Positions 51,397 through 59,904 of a stretch of DNA of 64,000 bases are shown piece after piece. Positions within the stretch are counted from its first letter, which is position 1, and each line of letters opens with the position of its first letter. Under the pieces are notes generated by a model, which did no database searches, was not told the DNA's origin, and saw only the letters and a list, made by a program, of their open reading frames with translations. Origin of the DNA: Allobosea sp. Tri-44 (GTDB lineage Bacteria; Pseudomonadota; Alphaproteobacteria; Rhizobiales; Beijerinckiaceae); the NCBI RefSeq assembly GCF_004123845.1, contig NZ_NBDP01000007.1, positions 434,001 to 498,000 of the forward strand, read 5' to 3'. A program made the translations under genes and the position numbers.

Positions 51397-52617
51397 TTAT
51401 GATCGTTGCAGTGCTTCGCTCGCCCGTCTGATGCGGGCACAGGCCTCCTCGATCGCGGCAAGCGAGGTCGCGATCGACAGGCGCAGATAGGGCGAGAGCC
51501 CATAGGCCGAGCCGTCGAGGACGGCGACGCCGGCCTCCTCGAGGAAATAGAGGGCGACATCGAGATCGCTCTCGAGCACCCGCCCGTCCGGCCGGCGCCG
51601 GCCGATCAGCCCGGCGCAGCTCGGATAGACGTAGAAGGCGCCGTCGGGCTTCAGGCAGCTCATGCCGTCGATCGCGTCGAGCAGTTCGACCGCGCGATCG
51701 CGCCGCTGGCGGTAGGCTGCGCGCGCTTCGCCGACGAAGCTCTGGTCGCCTTCGAGCGCCGCGGCTGCAGCCGCCATGCACATCGAGGCAGCGCCGGAGG
51801 TCGTCTGCGACTGGATGACGTTGATCGCCTTGACCAGCCCCTTCGGCCCGGCGCCATAGCCGATCCGGAAGCCGGTCATCGCATAGGTCTTGGAGACGCT
51901 GTTGACGAGCAAGGTGCGCTCGCGCAGTTCCGGCGCGATCGCGACCGGGCAGACCGGCTCGCCGCCATCGAAGCGGATATGCTCGTAGATATCGTCGGTC
52001 ATCAGCGCCACCTGCGGATGGCGCTTCAGGACATCAGTCAGCGCTGTCATCTCGGCGGCGGAGTAGAAGGCGCCGGTCGGATTCGACGGCGTGTTCAGAA
52101 GCAGCCAGCGCGTGCGCGGCGTGATCGCGTCTTCGAGCGCCTCTGCGGTGAGCTTGAAGCCGGCGTTCTCGCCGCAGGCGACGATGACGGGCGTGCCGTC
52201 GCAGGCTAGCACCATGTCGGGATAGGACACCCAATAGGGCGCCGGCACGATGACCTCGTCGCCCTCACCGACCGTCGCGGCGAGGGCGTTGAAGATCACC
52301 TGCTTGGCGCCGCTGCCGACGACGATCTCGTCGGCGGTGTAGGTCACGCCATTCTCGCGCGCGAACTTGGCGATGATCGCCTTGCGCAGGCGCGGCGTGC
52401 CGTTGACCGGCGCATAGCGCGTCTCGCCGGCCGCCATCGCCGCAGTCGTTGCCTCCCGGATATGGGCGGGCGTGTCGAAATCCGGCTCACCGGTGGTGAG
52501 ATCGATGATGTCACGGCCCTGTGCCTTCAGCTCCTGGGCGCGCAGGCGCGCCATCATGCTGGGCGAAGGCTTGATCCGGCCGACGCGCGCGGACAGTGGG
52601 ATGGCCGATACCGTCAC
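51397..52617 (-). CDS. PLP-dependent aminotransferase (aspartate aminotransferase-like, class I)
   Basis: 406-residue fold-type I aminotransferase. LTTGEPDFDTPAHI is the substrate-binding N-terminal motif, NTPSNPTGAFYS the conserved Asn-Pro segment, DDIYEHIRF the PLP Asp/Tyr pair, and SVSKTYAMTGFRIGYG carries the PLP Lys (Lys243). SSVRL-type Arg for the substrate carboxylate appears as YLRLSIATS. Its start overlaps the RraA-like stop by 4 bases and the transporter genes follow, so it probably handles the imported amino acid. Confidence 0.9.
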   Translation of the reverse strand: MTVSAIPLSARVGRIKPSPSMMARLRAQELKAQGRDIIDLTTGEPDFDTPAHIREATTAAMAAGETRYAPVNGTPRLRKAIIAKFARENGVTYTADEIVVGSGAKQVIFNALAATVGEGDEVIVPAPYWVSYPDMVLACDGTPVIVACGENAGFKLTAEALEDAITPRTRWLLLNTPSNPTGAFYSAAEMTALTDVLKRHPQVALMTDDIYEHIRFDGGEPVCPVAIAPELRERTLLVNSVSKTYAMTGFRIGYGAGPKGLVKAINVIQSQTTSGAASMCMAAAAAALEGDQSFVGEARAAYRQRRDRAVELLDAIDGMSCLKPDGAFYVYPSCAGLIGRRRPDGRVLESDLDVALYFLEEAGVAVLDGSAYGLSPYLRLSIATSLAAIEEACARIRRASEALQRS

Positions 52618-53273
52618 GACGCAGCCTTTCCGGCACCCATGTAGAACGTGTCGATCCGGCCCTCGGCGATAGCGGCGAGCGCATTCGCCTCGCGCTCCTC
52701 CTGCTGACGCACGAGATCGAGCAGCTCGGCCGCATCGGTTCGGTCGAAGGCGACGATGCCGTCGGCGTCGCCGACCACGACATCGCCCGGCATCACCACC
52801 ATGCCGTCGATCGAAACCGGCACGTTGATCTCGCCCGGCCCGCTCTTGTAAGGGCCGCGATGCGTCACGCCGCGGGCATAGCAGGGGAAATCGGACTGCA
52901 GGAACGCATCGACGTCGCGGATCGCGCCGTCGATGACGAAGCCGGCCACGCCCATGGCGCGAGCCCGGCTCATCATGATCTCGCCGACCAGCGCCTGGGT
53001 CAGGTCGCCGCCGCCATCGACGACCAGAACGTCGCCGGCGCGCAGCAGCTCATAGGCGCGGTGCAGGGTCTGGTTGTCTCCGGGCCGCGTCTTGACCGTC
53101 ACCGCCGTGCCGACGAGCACGCCGGAGCGATGATAGGGCCGCAACGCCTTCGTCCCGTGCAGCCGGTTCATCACATCGGAGATGAGCGAGACCGCGGCGC
53201 TGCGGAACCCGTCGAGGACCGCGCCGGGAACGGCGGGAGAGCTCGGATTGGTGCGATGACCGATCAACGGCAT
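52614..53273 (-). CDS. RraA family protein (aldolase/oxaloacetate-decarboxylase-like)
   Basis: 219-residue RraA-fold protein. VLVVDGGGDLTQALVGEIMM and GVAGFVIDGAIRDVDAFLQ contain the Gly-rich and Arg-Asp elements that bind metal and keto-acid in the 4-hydroxy-4-methyl-2-oxoglutarate aldolase branch, and GDVVVGDADGIVAF is the C-terminal hallmark. Not the RNase E inhibitor itself by context. ATG 53273 was chosen at the start of the conserved part; the frame extends 29 codons upstream. First gene of a six-gene minus-strand operon. Confidence 0.86.
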   Translation of the reverse strand: MPLIGHRTNPSSPAVPGAVLDGFRSAAVSLISDVMNRLHGTKALRPYHRSGVLVGTAVTVKTRPGDNQTLHRAYELLRAGDVLVVDGGGDLTQALVGEIMMSRARAMGVAGFVIDGAIRDVDAFLQSDFPCYARGVTHRGPYKSGPGEINVPVSIDGMVVMPGDVVVGDADGIVAFDRTDAAELLDLVRQQEEREANALAAIAEGRIDTFYMGAGKAAS

Positions 53274-53333
53274 GGAAGATTCTGTCCCGGATGACGTCCT
53301 TGCAAAAATTATGTGACATGGCGACGATGACAG

Positions 53334-53366
53334 AAAGCGAATATAATTCTCGATAGGCATCGCTTT
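53334..53366. promoter_or_regulatory. Inverted repeat, candidate LysR-type operator
   Basis: AAAGCGA (53334-53340) and TCGCTTT (53360-53366) are perfect inverted halves 19 bases apart, and a smaller palindrome GAAT-ATA-ATTC (53339-53349) overlaps the left half. They lie in the 134-base divergent gap between the RraA-like gene and the LysR gene. Confidence 0.5.
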
Positions 53367-53407
53367 TATTCATAGCAAAGCCATTGCTGGGCGCGGGGGC
53401 ACGCATC

Positions 53408-54319
53408 ATGAGATCGGCCAGCCTCAAGCAGATAGAGGCATTCTACTGGACCGCCCGGCTCGGCGGCTTCACCGAGGCCGCGCACCATCTCAACCTCGCG
53501 CAATCGACGGTGTCGAAGCGGATCATCGAGCTCGAAAGCGTCGTCTCAGGCCCGCTCTTCGACCGCTCCAACCACGCCTTGCGCCTGACCCGGGCCGGAG
53601 AAGCGAGCCTGCCGATCGCGGCCGAGCTGCTGGCGCTGGAGCCGCGCTTCCGCGAGGCGGCGGGCGGGGCCGCGACCTTCTCGGGCCCGTTCCGGTTCGG
53701 CGCGACGGAGCTCGTCGCCCTGACCTGGCTGCCCAAGCTCATCGTCGCGATGAAGCGCGACTATCCCAATGTGATCCCCGTGCCGGAGGTCGCGGCCAGC
53801 GTCGACCTGTTCGGCAAGCTCGCCGCCAACGAGCTCGATCTCGTCATCGCGCTCGATCCGCCGCAACGTGCGGATTTCGCCAGCTTGCCGCTCGACACGG
53901 TCCAGCTCGAATGGGTGTCGGCGCCGGGCTTCGGTCCTGAACTGGATACGATTCCGCTTGGCGAAATGGCGCGCTACCCGATCCTGAGCCAGACCCAGGG
54001 TTCCGGCCTGCAGAAGCTGGTGCTCGACTGGGCGGTCGCCAACGGGCTCCAGATCAACCGCGTCGTCCAGTGCAACAGCCTGAACGTGCTGGCCGGCCTC
54101 GCCGCTGCCGGCTTGGGTGTCACCTTCCTGACCGCCAGCTATTTCGGGCCGGAGATCGCCCGCGGCCGGCTGCGCGTCATCAGGACCGAGCCGCCGATCC
54201 CGCCGTTGCGCTACTACGCCGTGCACCGCAAGGGCGATGTCTCGCCGCTGGCCGAACGCGTCGCCGCCATCGCCCAGCAATCCTGCGATTTCACCGCCCG
54301 CAGCCTGCCGCGAGACTAG
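53408..54319 (+). CDS. LysR family transcriptional regulator
   Basis: 303-residue LysR protein: N-terminal helix-turn-helix (SLKQIEAFYWTARLGGFTEAA, LNLAQSTVSKRIIELES) and a periplasmic-binding-like effector domain (GPFRFGATELVALTWLPKL, LAANELDLVIALDPP). ATG 53408 was chosen over 53384 because it gives the family N terminus and has a G-rich site nine bases upstream. Divergent from the RraA/aminotransferase/transporter operon, its probable target. Confidence 0.9.
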   Translation: MRSASLKQIEAFYWTARLGGFTEAAHHLNLAQSTVSKRIIELESVVSGPLFDRSNHALRLTRAGEASLPIAAELLALEPRFREAAGGAATFSGPFRFGATELVALTWLPKLIVAMKRDYPNVIPVPEVAASVDLFGKLAANELDLVIALDPPQRADFASLPLDTVQLEWVSAPGFGPELDTIPLGEMARYPILSQTQGSGLQKLVLDWAVANGLQINRVVQCNSLNVLAGLAAAGLGVTFLTASYFGPEIARGRLRVIRTEPPIPPLRYYAVHRKGDVSPLAERVAAIAQQSCDFTARSLPRD

Positions 54320-54410
54320 CGGTCGATCGTGCCGCGCTCGGGTTCGTCAGCTCGAGCCGGCCTGCACCCGCAATTGGCACATGGCGAACGACGGCGGACG
54401 CTCGTGCTAC

Positions 54411-54890
54411 CTAGCGAATATCCGCATTGCCCAGGCGCGGCCAATTGTCGTTGGCGCGGGCGATGTAGGTCTTCGGTTTGCCGGCCCAAGTCTTGCGGAC
54501 GCCGAGGTCGTAGTTGAGGTAGAGCCGGCCATCGACGATCGACCAGGCTTCCGGCTCGATCTTGACCAGGTAGCCGCGCGAGGTGCCGTAGGCGCAGAAG
54601 CCGCCATAGGCCGGCAGATAGCGCGCCGGCTGCGCCTCGAACGACGCCTTGTTCTCGGCGCTGGCGAAGCGCCAGGTGGCGCCAGCATGACTGACCGAGA
54701 ACTCCGCCTTGCCGAGCCGTGGCCCGCCGTCGCGGAAATAGGCGACCGGATCGAAGCCGCGGATCGCGACGCCATCGGGCGAGCCGAGCGTGTTGATGGG
54801 GCTGGGGGCCTCGGCATGGGCATCATGTGCGATGACCGTCGCCGCGAAGGTCGCGGCGATTGTCAGGATGAGGCTGCGCCTGTCGAACAT
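54411..54890 (-). CDS. Exported YHS-domain protein
   Basis: 159 residues with signal peptide (FDRRSLILTIAATFAATVIA, cleavage near AHA at about residue 26). The YHS domain is seen as AIRGFDPVAYFRDGGPRLG, then FSVSHAGATWRFASAENKASF and YLPAYGGFCAYG. YHS domains bind metals such as copper in related proteins. The C-terminal part (WSIVDGRLYLNYDLGVRKTW) is standard for periplasmic members. Last of three closely spaced minus-strand genes. Confidence 0.86.
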   Translation of the reverse strand: MFDRRSLILTIAATFAATVIAHDAHAEAPSPINTLGSPDGVAIRGFDPVAYFRDGGPRLGKAEFSVSHAGATWRFASAENKASFEAQPARYLPAYGGFCAYGTSRGYLVKIEPEAWSIVDGRLYLNYDLGVRKTWAGKPKTYIARANDNWPRLGNADIR

Positions 54891-54910
54891 GGCGTTTCTC
54901 CCTGTGATGA

Positions 54911-55396
54911 TCAGGCCGAGCGCGCTTCGAGCGCTTCGAAGACGTAAGCGGCGAGGTAGCCGTAGATGGCGTGGCCGATGAGGCTCATCAGCGAGAGCCG
55001 CGGCACGTCGCTGAGCAGGAAATGCTGGCCGGCGAGCGGAGCGAAGAAGCCGAGCGCGATGAAATAGGTGATCACGCCCCAGATCCAGCCATCGGCCGAC
55101 ATGCCGAAGCTCTTCACCCAGCGGGTCAGCACCCAGTAGCCGAGCGGATAGAACAGGAAGCCGGTGAGGAAATGCAGCAGCTTGGCCACCGGCGTCGACA
55201 GCGCCAGTCCGAACTGATGCGAAAACAGCGACTTGACCAGCTCCGGCGGCTCCAGCGGGTACTCGGCGAACCAGGCGGTCGGCACGGCCGAGAACAGCTC
55301 CCAGAAACCGAGCGCCGCGAAGCCGCCGAGCATGAGGTTGAGCACAGTGCGGGCGGATGGCAGCGCGAGGCCGCGGGACATGGTGGCGCTGGTCAT
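54911..55396 (-). CDS. Multi-pass membrane protein of unknown function
   Basis: 161 residues with about four hydrophobic segments (VLNLMLGGFAALGFWELFSA; LLHFLTGFLFYPLGYWVL; GWIWGVITYFIALGFFAPLA; LSLMSLIGHAIYGYLAAYVF). ATG 55396 was chosen because GGGAG precedes it; the longer frame overlaps the TPR gene. No family identified. It lies between the TPR gene (25-base gap) and the YHS gene (20-base gap), so it probably belongs to the same transcript. Confidence 0.7.
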   Translation of the reverse strand: MTSATMSRGLALPSARTVLNLMLGGFAALGFWELFSAVPTAWFAEYPLEPPELVKSLFSHQFGLALSTPVAKLLHFLTGFLFYPLGYWVLTRWVKSFGMSADGWIWGVITYFIALGFFAPLAGQHFLLSDVPRLSLMSLIGHAIYGYLAAYVFEALEARSA

Positions 55397-55421
55397 GACG
55401 GTGGGCTCCCGTGATTTCGGT

Positions 55422-56807
55422 TCAATGGACGATGGCGAGCGGGGTGGACGCGACGGCGAGCGCGGCGATGAGACCGCCTGCGGACTTCCCGAGCGCTGCG
55501 AGCCTTCGGCTGGCGAAGCGGTTGTGGCCGCCACGCCTTGCCAGCCGTTGCCGCAGCACGATCGCAGCACGGTCGTGATTGCCGGAGCGGATCAGGCTCT
55601 CGACATAGGCCTGCTCGAACAGGTCGCGCTGGGCGTGGCTGCCGCCGATGGCCAGGAGATGATCGCGAGCGGTGCCGAGATGGCGAGCCGCCTCGGTATG
55701 ATCCCCCTCGCTGAATGCGATCAGGCCCAAAGCGGCGAGCGCGCCGGCATAGGCGGCCTCGGCGCGCTCTTCACTTGGGTGGAAACGCGCGTCGAGGACG
55801 AGGCTGCGGGCGATCGCCTCTGCGCCATCGGGACGGCCTGCGCCGAGCAGCGAGAGCGCATAATGGAGGTCGGCGAAGACGAGGCGGCCGTCCCGGGCGT
55901 GGCCCTCCGCCTTGGCGGCGAGCTCCTCCCAGCGCGCACCGACATTGACGCCGGCATAGGTCAGCCGCGCGAGCAGCGAGGCGCCATTGGCGATGTCGCG
56001 ATAGTCGTCGGTCTGCTCGGCCCGGATCTCCTTGTCGTAGAGGCGCAGCACCTCGGTGGTCTCGCCGCGCTCGAGATGGAACAGCGCGAGATGCCAGAAG
56101 ATGTGGAAGCGCAGATTGTTGGCATGAGCGAAGGTGCGGCTGTCGCCGAGCCAGGCGATGCCCTCGTCGACACGGCCCGTCATCTCCAGGACGTGAGCGA
56201 CGGCATGGCGGCCCCAGGCGTCGCGCGGGCTCAGGGACACGGCTAGGCGGCCGACCCGTTCGGCCTCGGCATAGAGGCCACGCTCCTCCAGGGCGAAGGC
56301 GTAGCAGCCATGGACATAGCCGGCGAGCGGGTGGTGTTCGCCGAAGCCAGGCGCGGTGCGGTGCAAGGTCGCCAGCATCTCGCGCTGGTCGCCGAGCATG
56401 AAGCGGATGCCATGCGAGAGCTTCAGCGCCAGCACGTCGTGAGGGTGCTTCTTCAGGATCGCTTCGAGCTGTTCGGCCGCTCGCCGCGGCGCCTCGCCAA
56501 GCCAAAGCGCAAGCGCCTCGATGACCATGCGCTCGCGCGGCGTCACCGGCCGCTGCGCGACGGCAGCGCGCGCCCTTGCAAGGCAGTCGCATGCGGGGCC
56601 GAGCAACTCGGCCCGGGCGAGCGACATCAGCATCAGCCCCTTGGCCGCATGGGCCAGCGCGAAATCGGAATCGGCGGCAAGCGTGCGGGCAAGGTGATCC
56701 GGCGCCGCGGCGGCATGCGCCAGCACCGCTTCGAGCGTGTCGTTCCAGGCGAGCCTGGCGGCATCGTTCGCGACGGTGACGCGGTCGCCGGAAAGGTCGT
56801 GGTACAT
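55422..56807 (-). CDS. Tetratricopeptide-repeat protein (TTC38-like)
   Basis: 461 residues made of helical TPR-like repeats and a C-terminal Ala-rich tail. TPR features include FALAHAAKGLMLMSLARAELLG, HPLAGYVHGCYAFALEERG and DAWGRHAVAHVLEMTGRVDEG. The last of these, with the downstream FHIFWHLALFHLERG, is the pattern of the TTC38 group. No signal peptide; probably cytoplasmic. It follows the OpgC gene by 70 bases and precedes the membrane/YHS pair. Confidence 0.83.
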   Translation of the reverse strand: MYHDLSGDRVTVANDAARLAWNDTLEAVLAHAAAAPDHLARTLAADSDFALAHAAKGLMLMSLARAELLGPACDCLARARAAVAQRPVTPRERMVIEALALWLGEAPRRAAEQLEAILKKHPHDVLALKLSHGIRFMLGDQREMLATLHRTAPGFGEHHPLAGYVHGCYAFALEERGLYAEAERVGRLAVSLSPRDAWGRHAVAHVLEMTGRVDEGIAWLGDSRTFAHANNLRFHIFWHLALFHLERGETTEVLRLYDKEIRAEQTDDYRDIANGASLLARLTYAGVNVGARWEELAAKAEGHARDGRLVFADLHYALSLLGAGRPDGAEAIARSLVLDARFHPSEERAEAAYAGALAALGLIAFSEGDHTEAARHLGTARDHLLAIGGSHAQRDLFEQAYVESLIRSGNHDRAAIVLRQRLARRGGHNRFASRRLAALGKSAGGLIAALAVASTPLAIVH

Positions 56808-56877
56808 GGCAGGCTCCTTTGCAGCGCCTGTGACGAGCGCTCATCGGGGAGTTCGCAGGCGGGCGATCAAACGGCGA

Positions 56878-58077
56878 TCAACTCGCTTCACGGACGCGTG
56901 TAGGCATTGGCGGACCGGCGCTGGCCGGCTCTGACAGCGGCTTGGCTTCGGGCTTCGGTGCCGGCCCGGCCCAGGGCGCGCGCTTGAACCAGCCGACCAC
57001 CACCGCCGTGGCGAGGATCAGGGCAAAGCCGGCGAGGTTGAGCGCCGCGACCACCGGTTCGCTGTGTCCAGCCAGCTCGGCGATGCTGCTGGCGAGCCGG
57101 GCGAGGATGACGCTGGCGAGGAAGGCGGCGAGCGATTGCCGGCCGATCAGGACGAGGAGATGACCCGGGCCCTTGTCCAGCCGGTCGCGCACCGGCTCGA
57201 TCAGGCTGAGCACGAGATAGGCCAAAGCGAGGAAGTGCAGCGGACGCAGGAGATGCAGATTGCTCTTCTCGCTCGCGGGCAGGACGAGATCGCGCAGCGC
57301 CTGCGCCGCTGGCCAGTGCTCCAGGATGCCCCAGAAGGACAGCGGCACGGAGAGCACCAGGATCGCTGCGCAGGCCAGCGTCAGCCGTGGGTCGCAAAGG
57401 CGCGGCGCCGGCAGCCAGCCCATGCCCAAGAAGAAGCCGATGAAGAAGATGAGCTGCCAGGCAAAGGGATTGAGGAACCAGCCGGCGCCGTTCCAGGGAT
57501 TGCCGGTCAGGTTGAGATCGCTGGTCCAAGTCAGCGCATAGAGCAATCCGGAGAGCGCGAAGGGCAGCGCCGGGTGCAGGCGGCGCAGCGCCATCATAAC
57601 CGGCACCAGCGCCAGGATGACGAGATACATCGGCAGGATGTCGAGATAGTCCGGCTGCCAGGTCAGGGTGACGAGACCGACGATCGCCCCGGCGGGATCG
57701 GCGATGAGCGGCCCGAACTGCTTGGGGAGCTCGGCCATCCCGAAGGCATGGTCGAGCAGGCCAGCGAGCGCGATAACGGCCAGCACGAGGCCGAGCTGGG
57801 CCCAGTAGACCTGCCAGATCCGGTAGGCGATGCGCGCGCTCCCGAGCAGCAGGCCGCGGCGGATGAAGACGCTGCCGAAGGCGAGCGCGCTGGCGAAACC
57901 CGAACAGAAGACGAAGAGCTCCGCCCCGGAGGAGAAGCCGAAACGGGCCGGGATGAAGGCGTTCCAGCTGTTCTGCGGCAGATGCGCGACAAAGATGATC
58001 AGCATGGTCAGCCCGCGGAAGACATCGAGCCGTTCGTCGCGAGGCCGCTTCTCGGACGTCCGGTGAGCCACACTCAT
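56878..58077 (-). CDS. OpgC-family membrane acyltransferase
   Basis: 399-residue inner-membrane protein with about ten helices. DERLDVFRGLTMLIIFVAHLPQ is the OpgC/acyltransferase-3 entry motif, and SSGAELFVFCSGFASALAFG follows. OpgC succinylates osmoregulated periplasmic glucans in other proteobacteria, so modification of a periplasmic glucan is the best guess. Its start overlaps the stop of the ThDP-enzyme gene by one base (TGATG), which is an unusual partner. Confidence 0.86.
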   Translation of the reverse strand: MSVAHRTSEKRPRDERLDVFRGLTMLIIFVAHLPQNSWNAFIPARFGFSSGAELFVFCSGFASALAFGSVFIRRGLLLGSARIAYRIWQVYWAQLGLVLAVIALAGLLDHAFGMAELPKQFGPLIADPAGAIVGLVTLTWQPDYLDILPMYLVILALVPVMMALRRLHPALPFALSGLLYALTWTSDLNLTGNPWNGAGWFLNPFAWQLIFFIGFFLGMGWLPAPRLCDPRLTLACAAILVLSVPLSFWGILEHWPAAQALRDLVLPASEKSNLHLLRPLHFLALAYLVLSLIEPVRDRLDKGPGHLLVLIGRQSLAAFLASVILARLASSIAELAGHSEPVVAALNLAGFALILATAVVVGWFKRAPWAGPAPKPEAKPLSEPASAGPPMPTRVREAS

Positions 58078-59726
58078 CAGAACGCCCCCTCGTAATCGGC
58101 GGCATCGATTCGGCAGGCGAGCACGGTGAAGCCTTCGCGCCGGAAGGCGGCCTGCGCCTCGCGCCGCAAGCCTTCGCGATCACTGACCGTGACGCCATGC
58201 CCCCCCATCGCCCGAGCGACCGCAGCGAAATCGGTCGCGCCGAAATCGACTCCGGCACGCTTCAGGCCGAGCTGGCGCTGCTTCAGCGCGATCAGCCCGA
58301 GGCTTTCATCGACCAGGACGATGATCACGACCGGGAGCTTCAGGTCGCGCAGCGTGGCGAGTTCGCCGAGCACCATTTCGAGCCCGGCATCGCCGACGAA
58401 GCAGAGCACCGGCTTGCCCGAACCCAGAGCGGCTCCAGTCGCAAGCGGCAGCGCACAGCCCATGGTGCACAGCCCGGTCGATTGCAGCAGCTGGCGCGGC
58501 CCGTCGCAGCGCCAGATCTGGCTGAGCAGGATGCGGTGCGCGCCGGAATCGGCGGTTGCGACCGTTCCAGCCGGAGCGGCTTCGCGCAGGGTCTCGAAGA
58601 CGGCATGCGGCCCCCACGCGGACGGCGCGGCGAAGGCGGCACGAAAGCGCCAGCGGAGTTCCGCCGGCTCGCCCTCCGGCCATGTTACCTTGGCGGCGTG
58701 ATCATCGGTCAACGCATCCAGGATCGTGCCAACATCGCCTTCGAGCCGCAGCGTCGCCGCATGCATGCCGTGCGGCATGTCCTCGGCGACAATATCAATG
58801 ACGCATGTCCCGGCCGGCCAGGGATTGCGCCAGCCCTGCCGCATCTCGATCGGGTCGTAGCCGGCGAGCACGATCAGGTCGGCGGCGTCGATCAGCGGCC
58901 GGACGATCGCATCGGCTTTCGGCGACAATCCGACGCCGCCGATGACGCGCGCGTCATCCTCCGGCACGAGCCCTTTGGCCTTGTAGGTCGTCAGCAGGGG
59001 CGCGCCGATCTGCTGGAGACAGCGATCGAGTGCGGCGGCGCCACCCTGGTTGACGAGGTCGAGCCCAGCGATGACCAGCGGCCTCTGCGCCTGTACGAGC
59101 AAACCCCGGGCGAAGCTCAGATCGGCGGGGACAGCAGGCTGCATAACCGGTGTCACCGGCGGGGCTCGCCAGGACGTGCGCGCTTCGGCGACCGAGATCG
59201 GCAGGTCGATATGCACCGGACCAGGGCGACCGCGCCGGGCGAGCGCGACGGCCTTTTCGGCGACCAGATCCTCGGTGCCGGATGCGGCGCGGAAGCTCGC
59301 CTTGACCAGAGGGCGCAGCACGGCCTGATGGTCGAAGACCTGGTGTGTAAAACTCTCGGCCAGGGCCTGATCGACGCAGCCGGTGACGAAGATCAGCGGC
59401 ACGCGGTCCTGCCGGGCGTTGGCGACGACGTTGACCGCATTGGCGACGCCCGGTCCCAACGTCGCGACCAGGACGGGCAGCGCGCCGGTCGCATGCCAGA
59501 GCCCCTCGGCCATGAAGCCGGCGGCGTTCTCGTGCTTGGCGAGCTCGAAGCGGATGCCGGCCCGCTCCAGCGCATCGACGAGGGCCAGCACTTCGCCGCC
59601 GGGAATGCCGAAGGCGTGGGTCGCACCGGCGGCCCGCAGCCGCGCCGCCAGCAAATCCGCGCCCGTCACCATCGGCTGTGGGCTATCGCTTGCCGTTGTC
59701 TCGCTGCGCTCGAGGTCCTGCCGCAT
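58077..59726 (-). CDS. Thiamine-diphosphate enzyme (acetolactate synthase-like)
   Basis: 549-residue protein with the three ThDP-enzyme domains: N-terminal pyrimidine-binding (THAFGIPGGEVLALVDAL; the catalytic Glu is Glu66 in KHENAAGFMAEG), a central domain and a C-terminal diphosphate domain with FVGDAGLEMVLGEL. The usual G-D-G start is G-D-A, and the N-N that ends the metal motif 25 residues later is Asp-Glu (VLVDESLGLI). This occurs in a branch distinct from true acetolactate synthase, so the substrate is unknown. ATG 59726 follows GGAGAGAG. A SigF-like promoter lies 40 bases upstream. Confidence 0.85.
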   Translation of the reverse strand: MRQDLERSETTASDSPQPMVTGADLLAARLRAAGATHAFGIPGGEVLALVDALERAGIRFELAKHENAAGFMAEGLWHATGALPVLVATLGPGVANAVNVVANARQDRVPLIFVTGCVDQALAESFTHQVFDHQAVLRPLVKASFRAASGTEDLVAEKAVALARRGRPGPVHIDLPISVAEARTSWRAPPVTPVMQPAVPADLSFARGLLVQAQRPLVIAGLDLVNQGGAAALDRCLQQIGAPLLTTYKAKGLVPEDDARVIGGVGLSPKADAIVRPLIDAADLIVLAGYDPIEMRQGWRNPWPAGTCVIDIVAEDMPHGMHAATLRLEGDVGTILDALTDDHAAKVTWPEGEPAELRWRFRAAFAAPSAWGPHAVFETLREAAPAGTVATADSGAHRILLSQIWRCDGPRQLLQSTGLCTMGCALPLATGAALGSGKPVLCFVGDAGLEMVLGELATLRDLKLPVVIIVLVDESLGLIALKQRQLGLKRAGVDFGATDFAAVARAMGGHGVTVSDREGLRREAQAAFRREGFTVLACRIDAADYEGAF

Positions 59727-59766
59727 ACACTCTCTCCGCCCGCCGCTGCGGCGGCTTGCAGACGAG

Positions 59767-59792
59767 ATCGCAATCGGAAGGGTTTTGGTTAC
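59767..59792 (-). promoter_or_regulatory. SigF-like ECF promoter upstream of the ThDP-enzyme gene
   Basis: On the minus strand GTAACC (59792-59787), a 16-base spacer and CGAT (59770-59767) match the SigF-type form GTAACC-N16-CGAA with one change in the -10 part. It points at the ThDP gene 40 bases away, and the next four genes lie in the same direction with short gaps. Confidence 0.6.
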
Positions 59793-59904
59793 AGGCTCTT
59801 TGGATACGGGCCCGGCCAAAGCGCCGAAAGGCAGCGCCGGCTTGTGAGCCGGCCCGCGCCATGGCACGCATTGGCGAGTTCGCGCCATTCTGGAAAAGCA
59901 AGCC

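Noticed and set aside
59793..59904. A plus-strand SigF promoter in front of the sigma gene
   Set aside because: No GTAACC-N16-CGAA match was found on the plus strand in this gap, so autoregulation of the sigma gene itself is not supported.
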